Positions 18,214 to 27,990 of a stretch of 64,000 nucleotides of DNA are shown one piece after another. How positions within the stretch are numbered: the stretch's first letter is position 1; each line of letters starts with the position of its first letter. The notes beneath the pieces are model-generated. The model ran no database searches, was not told the DNA's origin, and was given only the letters and a program-made list of their open reading frames with translations. A program made the position numbers and the translations under genes. The stretch comes from Salmonella enterica subsp. houtenae serovar Houten (GTDB lineage Bacteria > Pseudomonadota > Gammaproteobacteria > Enterobacterales > Enterobacteriaceae). The stretch covers positions 2,914,001 through 2,978,000 of the forward strand of contig LS483478.1 of assembly GCA_900478215.1 (NCBI GenBank), given 5' to 3'.

Positions 18214-19506
18214 TTAGCCGATATATTCCAGTCCGTTCATATACGGACGTAATACTTCCGGCACTTCAATGCGACCATCAGCCTGCTGATAGTTTTCCAT
18301 CACGGCCACCAGGGTACGGCCTACCGCCAGACCAGACCCATTCAGGGTATGGACCAGGCGGGTCTTTTTGTCGGACTTACTGCGACAGCGTGCCTGCATA
18401 CGACGCGCCTGGAAGTCCCAGATGTTAGAGCAAGAAGAGATCTCGCGGTAGGTATTCTGCGCCGGAACCCAGACTTCGAGGTCATAGGTTTTGCAGGCGC
18501 CGAAGCCCATATCACCGGTGCACAGGATGATTTTACGGTACGGCAGTCGCAGTAGCTGGAGTACTTTTTCCGCGTGGCCGGTCATCTCTTCCAGCGCCGC
18601 CATGGAATCTTCCGGGCGAACGATCTGCACCATCTCAACTTTGTCAAACTGATGCATACGAATCAGACCACGGGTATCACGACCATAAGAACCCGCTTCA
18701 GAGCGGAAACAGGGCGTATGCGCCGTCATTTTAATCGGCAGCTGATCTTCGTCGATGATTTCATCGCGTACCAGGTTGGTCAGCGGAACCTCCGCCGTCG
18801 GGATCAAAGCATAGTTGCTGCTGTCGGCTTCTTCTTCCAGCGGACGGGTATGGAACAGATCGCCTGCGAATTTCGGCAGTTGACCGGTGCCATACAGCGT
18901 GTCGTGGTTAACCAGATACGGCACGTAGTTTTCGCTATAGCCGTGCTGTTCCGTATGCAGATCCAACATGAACTGCGACAATGCGCGATGCATACGCGCA
19001 ATCTGTCCTTTCATCACCACAAAACGGGAGCCGGTCAGCTTAACCGCAGCGGCAAAGTCGAGGCCGGAGTGCATTTCCCCTAAGGTGACGTGATCGCGGA
19101 TTTCAAAATCAAACTCACGCGGCGTACCCCAGCGGCTGACTTCAACGTTGTCGTTTTCATCTTTGCCTACCGGCACTTCATCCGCAGGCAGATTTGGAAT
19201 GGTTAGCGCGATATCGCGGATCTCCGCCAGCAAGGTATCCAGCTCGGCTTTCGCCGCATCCAGCTCTTCGCCCAGTTTATTCACTTCCCGGCGTAAAGGC
19301 TCAATATCTTCCCCGCGCGCTTTCGCCTGGCCGATGGATTTCGATCGAGAATTACGCTCTGCCTGCAGGTTTTCCGTGTTGACCTGCAAAACCTTACGAC
19401 GCTCTTCAAGAGCGCGCAGCTTATCTACATCCAGCTTAAAGCCCCGGCGTGCCAGTTTTTCAGCGACTGCGTCTGGCTCATTACGCAGCAGATTGGGATC
19501 GAGCAT
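18214..19506 (-). CDS. serS: SerS, seryl-tRNA synthetase
   Basis: The 430-aa class II synthetase charges tRNA-Ser and also provides Ser-tRNA(Sec). The N-terminal long antiparallel coiled coil (about residues 30-100, rich in Glu, Arg and Lys) is the tRNA-binding arm. The catalytic domain has motif 2 around TPCFRSEAGSYGRDTRGLIRMHQF (written here only in part: residues near FRSEAG) and motif 3 in GSGLAVGRTLVAVMENYQ. Length and start (MLDPNLLRNEPDAVAEKL) equal those of E. coli. Confidence 0.97.
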   Translation of the reverse strand: MLDPNLLRNEPDAVAEKLARRGFKLDVDKLRALEERRKVLQVNTENLQAERNSRSKSIGQAKARGEDIEPLRREVNKLGEELDAAKAELDTLLAEIRDIALTIPNLPADEVPVGKDENDNVEVSRWGTPREFDFEIRDHVTLGEMHSGLDFAAAVKLTGSRFVVMKGQIARMHRALSQFMLDLHTEQHGYSENYVPYLVNHDTLYGTGQLPKFAGDLFHTRPLEEEADSSNYALIPTAEVPLTNLVRDEIIDEDQLPIKMTAHTPCFRSEAGSYGRDTRGLIRMHQFDKVEMVQIVRPEDSMAALEEMTGHAEKVLQLLRLPYRKIILCTGDMGFGACKTYDLEVWVPAQNTYREISSCSNIWDFQARRMQARCRSKSDKKTRLVHTLNGSGLAVGRTLVAVMENYQQADGRIEVPEVLRPYMNGLEYIG

Positions 19507-19763
19507 GCTTATCCTGTGCTTATCGAATAATAAAAGGAAACGCGATCAATTGATGATCGCATCTGATTGTATTGATGAACGTAAAACCCGTTTACGTCAT
19601 AGCGACGTTTTCGCCTTACCTGACCGACGACAGCAACAACGCATCCATTGCGCCATACCCGCGGACCTCATAAGCAACGCGCTATCAGGCATAACGAGAT
19701 TCATCATCAACGCCATGATACCTGGAGCATCATATTTAGGATAACCTTACCGCAACGTTTACA

Positions 19764-21107
19764 CTAGCGGTAGCGTTTTGTGGGGCTATTTTGATCCTGT
19801 TCAGCCAGCCAGGCGAGCTTTTCGCCAATCTTGCCTTCCAGACCACGATTTGTCGGATGATAATAGCGCGTTTGCGCGATTTCCGGCGGGAAGTACACTT
19901 CACCCGCAGCATAAGCATTGGGCTCATCGTGAGCATAGCGGTACTCCTGGCCATAGCCCATCTCTTTCATCAGCTTGGTTGGCGCATTGCGCAGATGGAC
20001 AGGAACGTCATAATCAGGACGTTCGCGCGCGTCGGCCAGCGCAGCCTTAAAGGCGGTATAGACGGCGTTGCTCTTCGGCGCGCAGGCGAGATAAACGATA
20101 GCCTGCGCGATCGCCCTTTCGCCTTCAGCCGGGCCAACGCGGGTGAAACAATCCCAGGCGGCAATGGCGACCTGCATCGCGCGCGGATCGGCATTACCAA
20201 CATCTTCCGAGGCAATCGCCAGGCAGCGACGCGCCACGTACAGCGGATCGCCTCCTGCGGTAATAATACGGGCATACCAATAGAGGGCGGCATCCGGCGC
20301 GCTGCCGCGCACTGATTTATGTAAGGCGGAAATAAGATCGTAGAAGCGATCGCCTTTGTTATCAAAACGCGCGCTGCGCTCGCCGGCGATTTCGGTTAAT
20401 AAGGCGGGCAATAAAACGCGTGTGCCGCTGTCATCCGCCTCCGCCATATCGGCCATCATTTCCAGCGTATTTAAGGCGCGTCGCGCGTCGCCATTGACCA
20501 GCTCTGCTATCGCTCGCCGTGTCTCATTCGGCAACACGATATCCTGATCGCCGTAACCACGCGTTTTGTCCTGCATCGCCTGGTCCAGTACTTGCTCAAT
20601 ATCGTCAGGGGTCAACGATTTCAGCAGATAGACCCGCGCTCGCGACAATAGCGCCGAGTTCAGCTCAAAAGAGGGATTTTCCGTGGTCGCGCCGATAAAG
20701 GTAATGGTGCCATCTTCGATATGCGGTAAAAAGGCGTCCTGCTGGCTTTTGTTAAAGCGATGCACTTCATCGACAAACAGGATGGTACGGCGTCCGGCAT
20801 TACGACTCTGGCGGGCGCGCTCGATAGCTTCGCGAATCTCTTTCACCCCGGAAGTGACGGCGGAAATACGCTCGACATCGGCGCTGGCGTAGCGGGCGAT
20901 AACTTCGGCGAGCGTGGTTTTCCCCGTCCCTGGCGGTCCCCATAAAATCATAGAATGCAGATGCCCGGCTTCAATAGCGCGAGGCAACGGTTTACCTGCG
21001 GCCAGCAAATGCTGCTGACCGATATACTGCGCTAAATTTTCCGGCCGCATTCGCGCGGCCAGCGGTTGAAAGGTATTATCAGAAAAATCGAGCGACAGAT
21101 TGCTCAC
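19764..21107 (-). CDS. rarA: RarA (MgsA), replication-associated recombination AAA+ ATPase
   Basis: The 447-aa protein belongs to the WRNIP1/Mgs1 family, acting at stalled replication forks. Walker A is GPPGTGKTTLAEVI near residue 57 and Walker B ILFVDEVHRFNKSQQ near 110. The tetramerisation and C-terminal domains follow at usual length. It begins 9 nt after lolA on the same strand, so the two are likely co-transcribed, as in E. coli. Confidence 0.95.
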   Translation of the reverse strand: MSNLSLDFSDNTFQPLAARMRPENLAQYIGQQHLLAAGKPLPRAIEAGHLHSMILWGPPGTGKTTLAEVIARYASADVERISAVTSGVKEIREAIERARQSRNAGRRTILFVDEVHRFNKSQQDAFLPHIEDGTITFIGATTENPSFELNSALLSRARVYLLKSLTPDDIEQVLDQAMQDKTRGYGDQDIVLPNETRRAIAELVNGDARRALNTLEMMADMAEADDSGTRVLLPALLTEIAGERSARFDNKGDRFYDLISALHKSVRGSAPDAALYWYARIITAGGDPLYVARRCLAIASEDVGNADPRAMQVAIAAWDCFTRVGPAEGERAIAQAIVYLACAPKSNAVYTAFKAALADARERPDYDVPVHLRNAPTKLMKEMGYGQEYRYAHDEPNAYAAGEVYFPPEIAQTRYYHPTNRGLEGKIGEKLAWLAEQDQNSPTKRYR

Positions 21108-21116
21108 TCATCGCCT

Positions 21117-21731
21117 CTACTTACGTTGGTCGTCTATCGTTACCCCTTGCGGCGGAGTAAACGTAAATTTTGATGGATCAACCGCGCCGTTTTGCTGGGA
21201 TTTTAGCTGATAGGCGCTACGCTGATCGTCTTGTTCTACAGCGCTAAACTGGTGGATAGTCCCGTCGCGTCCCACATTAATGGTGAACTGTTTCAGATTG
21301 CCGTTGCTGGCTTTCGGCGTCAGCACAAAATTATCGCCATCCTGCTTAATATTATACTGCTGCCAGTCGCTGGCCTGGTTGCGGGCAATCAGCATAAACG
21401 GCGTATTTCCGGTAGCATCTTTCAACCACGTGGCGGTAGCCTGTTCTACAAACGGGTTATAGAACCATAACGTTTTACCGTCAGAAACCAGAATACTCTC
21501 GTCGGGTTGCGTCATATGCCAGTTGAATAAATTTGGCCGCTTAACCCATAAATCACCCTGCCCCTCCTGCACCGCAGCGCCGCTGCCATCGGTGACTTTT
21601 TGAGTAAAGCTGGCGTGAAAGCTGCTCACTTTATCCAGACGGCTTTTCAGGGAGCTGGCGGCGTCAGCCCATACGCTGCTGGCTACAACGCTTGAAAGTA
21701 ATGCACAGGCGATTGCCATTTTTTTCATCAT
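21117..21731 (-). CDS. lolA: LolA, periplasmic lipoprotein carrier
   Basis: LolA ferries outer-membrane lipoproteins from LolCDE to LolB. The 204-aa precursor has a Sec signal MMKKMAIACALLSSVVASSVWA with predicted cleavage after VWA. The mature part matches E. coli almost throughout (SFHASFTQKVTDGSG near 37, TPFMLIARNQ near 115). A GAGGAATA ribosome site precedes two adjacent ATG codons; the second (21728) is an equally possible start. The gene lies between ftsK and rarA. Confidence 0.96.
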   Translation of the reverse strand: MMKKMAIACALLSSVVASSVWADAASSLKSRLDKVSSFHASFTQKVTDGSGAAVQEGQGDLWVKRPNLFNWHMTQPDESILVSDGKTLWFYNPFVEQATATWLKDATGNTPFMLIARNQASDWQQYNIKQDGDNFVLTPKASNGNLKQFTINVGRDGTIHQFSAVEQDDQRSAYQLKSQQNGAVDPSKFTFTPPQGVTIDDQRK

Positions 21732-21830
21732 TATTCCTCAAGTTTCGACACTCCCGACCAGGAGCGCCTTTTGCTTTCTATTCCAGGCCAAAAATCAGCA
21801 TGAGGAAAGAAGAAAATACTGAATTTTGTT

Positions 21831-21866
21831 GCCGGATGGCAGCCTGAGCGGCGCCATCCGGCTTAC
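21831..21866. repeat. REP element between ftsK and lolA
   Basis: The inverted repeat GCCGGATGGC...GCCATCCGGC is the standard enterobacterial REP/PU unit, placed 5 nt past the ftsK stop. Confidence 0.8.
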
Positions 21867-21870
21867 AGGT

Positions 21871-24800
21871 TTACTCAAAAGGCGGCGGTGCCAGCACTTC
21901 ACGATTACCGTTATGCCCCTGAGCGCTGACAATACCCTGCGCTTCCATCTGTTCGATAATACGCGCCGCACGGTTATAGCCAATGCGGAACTGACGCTGA
22001 ACGCCGGAAATGGACGCTTTACGCTTCTGGGTGACGAAATTAACGGCCTGATCGAATAGCGCATCTAATTCTTCTCCGCCGTCAAAACCGCCGCCACCTT
22101 CGCTTTCACTGTCGGAGGTAATGCCATCCACATATTGCGGACGACCGCGCGCTTTCCAGTCCTGGACCACCGCATGGACTTCCTGGTCACGCACAAACGC
22201 CCCATGGACACGTACCGGCATGGTGGAGTTTGGTCCGGAGTAGAGCATGTCCCCCATCCCCAATAGCGACTCAGCGCCACCCTGATCAAGAATGGTACGG
22301 GAGTCAATTTTGCTGGATACGGTAAAAGCAATACGGGTTGGAATGTTGGCTTTAATTAAACCAGTAATCACATCGACCGACGGACGCTGCGTCGCCAGTA
22401 CCAGGTGAATCCCCGCGGCGCGCGCTTTCTGCGCCAGACGCGCAATCAGCTCTTCAACTTTTTTACCGACGGTCATCATCAGGTCAGCAAATTCATCGAC
22501 CAGTACCACGATATACGGTAGTTTTTCCAGCACCGGATGCTGAACATCCATACTGTCGCCCGGCTTCCAGTACGGGTCCGGAATCGGACGTCCCATGCGA
22601 GCTGCTTCAGCGATTTTCTCGTTGTAACCGGCCAGATTACGCACGCCGAGCGCGGACATTAGCTTATAGCGACGCTCCATTTCATTGACGCTCCAGCGTA
22701 ACGCGTTAGCCGCGTCTTTCATGTCGGTGACAACTTCGGTCAACAGATGCGGAATACCTTCATAGACCGAAAGTTCCAACATTTTCGGGTCGATCATGAT
22801 AAAGCGAACATCTTCCGGCTGCGCTTTATACAGCATACTGAGGATCATGGCGTTAACCCCGACCGACTTACCGGAACCGGTCGTACCAGCCACCAGCAGG
22901 TGAGGCATTTTCGCCAGATCCGCCACTACCGGATCGCCCGCGATATCCTTACCTAACACCACGGTAAGCGGTGACGGATTCTCGCGGAATTTGGCGTTAT
23001 CCAACACTTCGCGTAGATAAACGGTTTGCCGTTTCTTGTTCGGCAATTCCAACCCTACGTAAGGTTTGCCTGGAATGACTTCTACAACGCGTACGGCTAC
23101 GGTTGACAATGAGCGCGCCAGATCCCGGGAAAGATTGGAGATACGCGCCGCTTTAACGCCCGGGGCCAGATTCAGTTCAAAGCGAGTAATGACCGGGCCT
23201 GGCGAATAGTTCACCACATCAGCTTTAATGCGGAAATCCGCCAGGCGCGCTTCAACCAGACGCGCCATTTGTTCCAGCGCAAAGGTATCTACCGGTTCAA
23301 CTTCGCTCGGCGGCGGCGTCAGAAGATCTAACGAAGGCAGCGGCGTCGTCGGACGCTGTAATGGACGACTGTCGCCGTTACGCATCAACAGCGGGTGGAT
23401 CAGGCTGTCTTGCGGCGCTACCGGTTGTTGCGGCTGCTGATACTGCGGCTGCGGCGCTACCGGCTGTTGCGGCTGCTGATACTGCGGCTGCGGCGCTACC
23501 GGCTGTTGCGGCTGCTGATACTGCGGCTGCGGCGCTACCGGCTGCTGAACAGGCGCAGTCTCCGGCATTACGCCCGGCGTGAACAGCGGTTCGTGCGGGC
23601 CTTCATCAACCAATACTTTCATTGGCGAGAAATCAAGATCGTCCAGTGAGAACGGCTGCGCGCCAGCGGGTTGCTCGCCGGAATAGCGCTGCTGTTGCGA
23701 AGCGGCAAACTGGCGGGCTAATTCAGCTTCCGCGGCGGTATCGTCATCTTCTGCCTGCTGAGTATCGTGCTGATACGCCTCACCATAACGATGCTGCTGC
23801 GACTGCGCAAACTGACGGGCTAACTCGTCCTGATGCATTGCATCTATTTCTTCATCTGTTAGCTGCGCGCCCGTCTCGTACTGATTGCGCTCCGCCTCGC
23901 GGGCTTTTTCTTCTGCAATCCTCTGTGACGGCAGCTTAATGCCGTACGACGCCAGTTCCCGGCGGGTCGGCACGCGAACACGGTTCGGACGCGGCAGTTG
24001 CGGACCTATCCCCTCTTTCACCTGCGGACGCGCCGCGCCGCCGGTAGCCAGACCAAATGCAGGCGCAGCGGCCGCGGCGCCTGCTGCCAGAGCGCTACTC
24101 TTGATACCTGCGGCAAGCGGCGCGGCGGCAGCTACTGCTTCTACTGGCGGTATGGATGGCGCGACAGATACCGTAGGTTTGACCGGCGCGCTCTCTTTTA
24201 CCGGCTCCGGAATCGGTTGATACCATGCCGCCAGTTGTTCGCGCTCACGGGCGCGTTTCTCTTCCACCTCTTCAAAGTAGTAAAGCGGGGGACGGGCGGG
24301 TCTGGTCTCTTCTATGCCAGGTTCAGGCTCGGTGGCAACCGGCTGTTCGATAACCGGCGGCGTCATATGGGAAGGTTCAGCCGCTATGGGCTCCGGCTGA
24401 TGGGTCGGCTCCAACTGCCAGCGTTGTTCGGCATCCGACGCCTGCCAGTGCGGCTGTGTTTCCTGCGGCGCAAGAGATTCATATTCTGCTGTAGTCGCTG
24501 GCGGCGCGGCGTATTGCGGCGCGGAAGCGACAGGCACAGGTTGCTGCCACGGCGCACTCTGTACCGCCTGCGGTTGAACATATTGCGGATGCGGCGGATA
24601 CCCCTCCGGCGCAGGCGCGATAACCGGTTCGCCGGTTTGCGGCCCCGGTACGGGCTGCCACTCCACGGCGGGTTGCGCGACAACCGGCTCCGCCCCCGGC
24701 ATGGAGGACATTTGCATGATGGGATCGGCGGACGCCGCCCACGTTTGAGTGGCTGCGGTTGCGGCCGCGGCGGCGACGACAGGTTCAGTCACAGAGTGAC

Positions 24801-25731
24801 CGTTTAACAGAGGATCATAGTCATCATATTCCGGCTGCGTCGCACGGTTGCCCGAAAACAGAACATCGTCGGGATCGGCAGCAACACCGCGCGCGCTATA
24901 CTGAATATCATCGTCATCATCCATTCGTTTGCCGGAAAAGAGCGCGGCATCGGTCTGGCGACCCCGTGGATTGCTGAATTTTTCAGCCAGTCGTTTACGA
25001 CGCGCCAACGCGCCGCGCAAAATACGCGCCCGGCGAGATTCACGCTGCACGCCGTCTGTTTCTTCATCGTATTCGTCGTCATACTCTTCGTCGTCAACCC
25101 ACGTATCATCACGCCGGGTACGGTTGCTGGCGAAGGTCAGTATATTAAGCAGCCAGCCGCCTAATTTTTCGGCGATACTAACCCAGGACCAGCCGGTAAA
25201 GAGCGTCAGCCCGGCAGCCCAAATACAGAGAAGCGTTATTGTTCCGCCGCTACTATGCAACAACGGCTGCAGCGTGGTGCTTAACAGGCTGCCAATTACG
25301 CCGCCGGAGGCAAAATACCAGATATCGTCGGCATTAATAGCCGCCAGACCGCAGGAGGTGAGAATCAGCGCCAGCACGCCGATAAGGCGTAGCGACACAG
25401 CAAAATAGTCGATGTAATCATCCGTAGACTGATGACGCCACGCAAACCAGCACCCGCCGACAATAATGACAGGGATGGTGTAGGCCATTACGCCAAAAAT
25501 AAAGAACAGTGTATCGGCCAGCCACGCGCCCGGCGCGCCGCCTAAATTATGGATGGGTTCATGCCAGGCGGTTTGCGACCAACTGGGGTCCGAAGGGTTA
25601 AAGCTCAACAAGGCCGCCATCAACCAGACGGCAAAAAGGGCAATAAGTATCAACAACGCTTCCAGAAGTCGGCGCCCGCTGCTTAACTTCGTCAATGTGA
25701 CGTCTTTGTCTTCAGTATATTCCTGGCTCAA
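21871..25731 (-). CDS. ftsK: FtsK, divisome-associated DNA translocase
   Basis: FtsK links cell division with chromosome segregation: its N-terminal membrane domain joins the divisome, and the C-terminal motor pumps DNA along KOPS to dif and activates XerCD. Start TTG 25731 gives MSQEYTEDKDVTLTKLSSGRR, the known FtsK N-terminus; the 19 residues upstream are not conserved. The protein has 1286 residues. Four hydrophobic segments lie in the first 220 residues, followed by a long Pro/Gln/Ala-rich linker (about 220-800) with tandem PVAPQPQYQQPQQ repeats. The motor follows, with Walker A GTTGSGKSVGVNAM and Walker B IVVLVDEFADLMM, and the gamma winged-helix domain (SISGVQRQFRIGYNRAARII) ends it. 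Linker length varies among strains. Confidence 0.97.
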   Translation of the reverse strand: MSQEYTEDKDVTLTKLSSGRRLLEALLILIALFAVWLMAALLSFNPSDPSWSQTAWHEPIHNLGGAPGAWLADTLFFIFGVMAYTIPVIIVGGCWFAWRHQSTDDYIDYFAVSLRLIGVLALILTSCGLAAINADDIWYFASGGVIGSLLSTTLQPLLHSSGGTITLLCIWAAGLTLFTGWSWVSIAEKLGGWLLNILTFASNRTRRDDTWVDDEEYDDEYDEETDGVQRESRRARILRGALARRKRLAEKFSNPRGRQTDAALFSGKRMDDDDDIQYSARGVAADPDDVLFSGNRATQPEYDDYDPLLNGHSVTEPVVAAAAATAATQTWAASADPIMQMSSMPGAEPVVAQPAVEWQPVPGPQTGEPVIAPAPEGYPPHPQYVQPQAVQSAPWQQPVPVASAPQYAAPPATTAEYESLAPQETQPHWQASDAEQRWQLEPTHQPEPIAAEPSHMTPPVIEQPVATEPEPGIEETRPARPPLYYFEEVEEKRAREREQLAAWYQPIPEPVKESAPVKPTVSVAPSIPPVEAVAAAAPLAAGIKSSALAAGAAAAAPAFGLATGGAARPQVKEGIGPQLPRPNRVRVPTRRELASYGIKLPSQRIAEEKAREAERNQYETGAQLTDEEIDAMHQDELARQFAQSQQHRYGEAYQHDTQQAEDDDTAAEAELARQFAASQQQRYSGEQPAGAQPFSLDDLDFSPMKVLVDEGPHEPLFTPGVMPETAPVQQPVAPQPQYQQPQQPVAPQPQYQQPQQPVAPQPQYQQPQQPVAPQDSLIHPLLMRNGDSRPLQRPTTPLPSLDLLTPPPSEVEPVDTFALEQMARLVEARLADFRIKADVVNYSPGPVITRFELNLAPGVKAARISNLSRDLARSLSTVAVRVVEVIPGKPYVGLELPNKKRQTVYLREVLDNAKFRENPSPLTVVLGKDIAGDPVVADLAKMPHLLVAGTTGSGKSVGVNAMILSMLYKAQPEDVRFIMIDPKMLELSVYEGIPHLLTEVVTDMKDAANALRWSVNEMERRYKLMSALGVRNLAGYNEKIAEAARMGRPIPDPYWKPGDSMDVQHPVLEKLPYIVVLVDEFADLMMTVGKKVEELIARLAQKARAAGIHLVLATQRPSVDVITGLIKANIPTRIAFTVSSKIDSRTILDQGGAESLLGMGDMLYSGPNSTMPVRVHGAFVRDQEVHAVVQDWKARGRPQYVDGITSDSESEGGGGFDGGEELDALFDQAVNFVTQKRKASISGVQRQFRIGYNRAARIIEQMEAQGIVSAQGHNGNREVLAPPPFE
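23412..23545. repeat. 39-bp tandem repeat inside ftsK
   Basis: Three full copies (23412-23450, 23451-23489, 23490-23528) and a partial fourth encode the 13-residue unit PVAPQPQYQQPQQ of the FtsK linker. Copies 2 and 3 are almost identical, suggesting recent slippage or unequal exchange. Confidence 0.9.
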
Positions 25732-25865
25732 AAAAGGCTCTCCAGGTTCCGGGCTTTTCCCACCCGATGCTAAAACGGACAACAGCACCGGGTTGCCCCG
25801 GCACTGTTGCTGTATGGATTAACAGGAGTGTAATCAAACTACGGCGATTTTGCACCTGTTCCGTG

Positions 25866-26360
25866 TTAGCGTGTCTTAATAACCAGACGATTACTCTGTT
25901 TTACCTCTTCCATCACTACGTAAGTTCGGGTGTCGTTCACACCTGGCAAGCGCAGCAACGTCTCTCCCAATAGTTTTCGATACGCTGACATATCCGGTAC
26001 ACGGGTTTTCAACAGGTAGTCGAAATCGCCGGAAACCAAATGACACTCCTGAATCTCTTCAAGCTTTTGCACAGCGGCATTAAACTGTTCAAACACATCC
26101 GGCGCGCCGCGATTTAAGGTAATCTCAACGAATACCAGAAGTGACGCATCCAGATAATGCGGGTTCAGCAGCGCCGTATAGCCCTGGATAAACCCCTGTC
26201 GCTCCAACCGACGCACACGCTCAAGGCAAGGTGTCGGCGAAAGTCCTACTCGTTTAGAAAGCTCGACGTTGGAAATACGCCCATCCTTTTGCAGTTCATT
26301 AAGAATGTTACGATCGATACGGTCGAGATCTTTGCCAGGGCGCTTCTTGCTATCTACCAT
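25866..26360 (-). CDS. lrp: Lrp, leucine-responsive regulatory protein
   Basis: The 164-aa global regulator controls amino-acid metabolism, pili and many stationary-phase genes. The N-terminal helix-turn-helix (ISNVELSKRVGLSPTPCLERVRRLE, about residues 30-55) is followed by the AsnC/Lrp ligand-binding RAM domain. It is divergent from trxB over 547 nt, as in E. coli, where lrp is autoregulated. Confidence 0.97.
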   Translation of the reverse strand: MVDSKKRPGKDLDRIDRNILNELQKDGRISNVELSKRVGLSPTPCLERVRRLERQGFIQGYTALLNPHYLDASLLVFVEITLNRGAPDVFEQFNAAVQKLEEIQECHLVSGDFDYLLKTRVPDMSAYRKLLGETLLRLPGVNDTRTYVVMEEVKQSNRLVIKTR

Positions 26361-26907
26361 TATTATTGTCTCTCTGTATTCCTTCCCTACTCCTGCCTGA
26401 CTCTACTCACATCACTGTTCAGAGTCGCTGCCCATCACAATAGACCGAAACCCAGAGGGATTAACGGCGCGCAATGCCTGGGTCTATGGTGAGAAGACCG
26501 TTGCCTCGCGGCAGCTATCGACATCACGAATGGCGTCTGTCCACGCCATGCGTAGATTTCACTAGCCCGGTAAACATGGTATTTACATGCATGATTATGC
26601 AGCACATACATAACACAGTTTTTTTCTTCCTCGAATGTTTTCGCAAAACAGCAGGTGATTGTCAAAGCAAAACATCGATTTTTAGTACAACATGCCAGTT
26701 ATTCATTAGAGAGGACGGTAAACTGTCATTTTGTCACCTTATAAGTCACCGATTTTAAGTAAAATTTGTGATAATCACATCGCTGTAGCGGTCGTTCATC
26801 GGTTCATGCTATTACACATATTGTTAACAAAATCGTTATGCTCTTTTTTTACGTCTGTAAATTCCCTACAATTCTGCCCATTGTCTGCCAACAACTATGG
26901 GGATCTC
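26361..26907. promoter_or_regulatory. Divergent control region lrp/trxB
   Basis: No gene is supported in these 547 nt. The trxB frame is open back to 26731 but the extra N-terminal residues are not part of TrxB. AT-rich stretches suit the autoregulated lrp promoter; individual Lrp sites cannot be placed by eye. Confidence 0.5.
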
Positions 26908-27876
26908 ATGGGCACGACCAAACACAGTAAGCTGCTTATTCTGGGCTCAGGACCGGCGGGATATACCGCGGCGGTGTATGCCGCGCGCGCAAATTTACAG
27001 CCGGTACTTATTACCGGTATGGAAAAAGGCGGTCAACTGACTACCACGACGGAAGTGGAAAACTGGCCCGGCGATCCAAACGATTTGACCGGCCCTCTGC
27101 TGATGGAACGCATGCATGAACATGCGACAAAATTTGAAACCGAGATAATCTTTGATCACATCAACAAAGTGGATCTGCAAAATCGTCCGTTCCGTCTGAC
27201 AGGTGACAGCGCAGAGTACACGTGTGATGCGTTGATCATTGCGACCGGCGCTTCCGCGCGCTATCTGGGGCTACCGTCTGAAGAAGCCTTTAAAGGGCGT
27301 GGCGTTTCCGCCTGCGCAACTTGCGACGGTTTCTTCTACCGCAATCAGAAGGTGGCGGTGATCGGCGGCGGCAACACGGCGGTTGAAGAAGCGCTTTATC
27401 TGTCCAATATCGCTTCGGAGGTGCACCTTATCCATCGCCGTGACGGTTTCCGCGCTGAAAAAATCCTGATTAAGCGCCTGATGGATAAAGTCGAAAATGG
27501 CAATATCATCTTGCACACTAACCGGACGCTGGAAGAAGTGACTGGCGATCAGATGGGCGTCACTGGTCTGCGTCTTCGCGATACGCAGCAGAGCGATAAT
27601 ATAGAGACGCTGGACGTCGCTGGGCTTTTCGTGGCCATCGGTCATAGCCCAAACACGGCGATCTTCGAAGGCCAGCTTGAGCTGGAAAATGGTTATATCA
27701 AAGTGCAGTCCGGCACCCACGGCAACGCCACGCAAACCAGTATCCCTGGCGTATTCGCGGCGGGTGACGTCATGGATCATATTTACCGTCAGGCGATCAC
27801 CTCTGCAGGTACGGGCTGTATGGCGGCGCTGGACGCCGAACGCTATCTTGATGGTCTGGCCGACGCGAGCAAATAG
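26908..27876 (+). CDS. trxB: TrxB, thioredoxin reductase
   Basis: TrxB passes electrons from NADPH through FAD to thioredoxin. The 322-aa protein starts at ATG 26908 (MGTTKHSKLLILGSGPAGY) behind GGGGATCTC. The FAD-binding GSGPAGYTAAVYAARA comes first, the redox-active disulfide CATC lies in SACATCDGFFY near residue 136, and the NADPH Rossmann motif GGGNTAVEEALYL follows. A terminator lies directly downstream. Confidence 0.97.
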   Translation: MGTTKHSKLLILGSGPAGYTAAVYAARANLQPVLITGMEKGGQLTTTTEVENWPGDPNDLTGPLLMERMHEHATKFETEIIFDHINKVDLQNRPFRLTGDSAEYTCDALIIATGASARYLGLPSEEAFKGRGVSACATCDGFFYRNQKVAVIGGGNTAVEEALYLSNIASEVHLIHRRDGFRAEKILIKRLMDKVENGNIILHTNRTLEEVTGDQMGVTGLRLRDTQQSDNIETLDVAGLFVAIGHSPNTAIFEGQLELENGYIKVQSGTHGNATQTSIPGVFAAGDVMDHIYRQAITSAGTGCMAALDAERYLDGLADASK

Positions 27877-27900
27877 TTTTTACAAATCAGTAACAAAAGT

Positions 27901-27932
27901 AAAAAAGGCGACTATAAGTCGCCTTTATTTTT
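27901..27932 (+). terminator. Terminator after trxB
   Basis: The stem AAAGGCGACT/AGTCGCCTTT with an ATA loop is followed by a T-rich run, 25 nt after the trxB stop. Confidence 0.85.
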
Positions 27933-27990
27933 GCGTCGTTGTAACATTGCCTCTGCCTGAAATTCCAATAACTCACCTGCTAAGCGTGCA

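Noticed and set aside
23361..23660. Repetitive open frames and regular repeats resembling a short CRISPR-like array
   Set aside because: The repeats are contiguous 39-bp units without spacers and encode the FtsK linker in the other frame.
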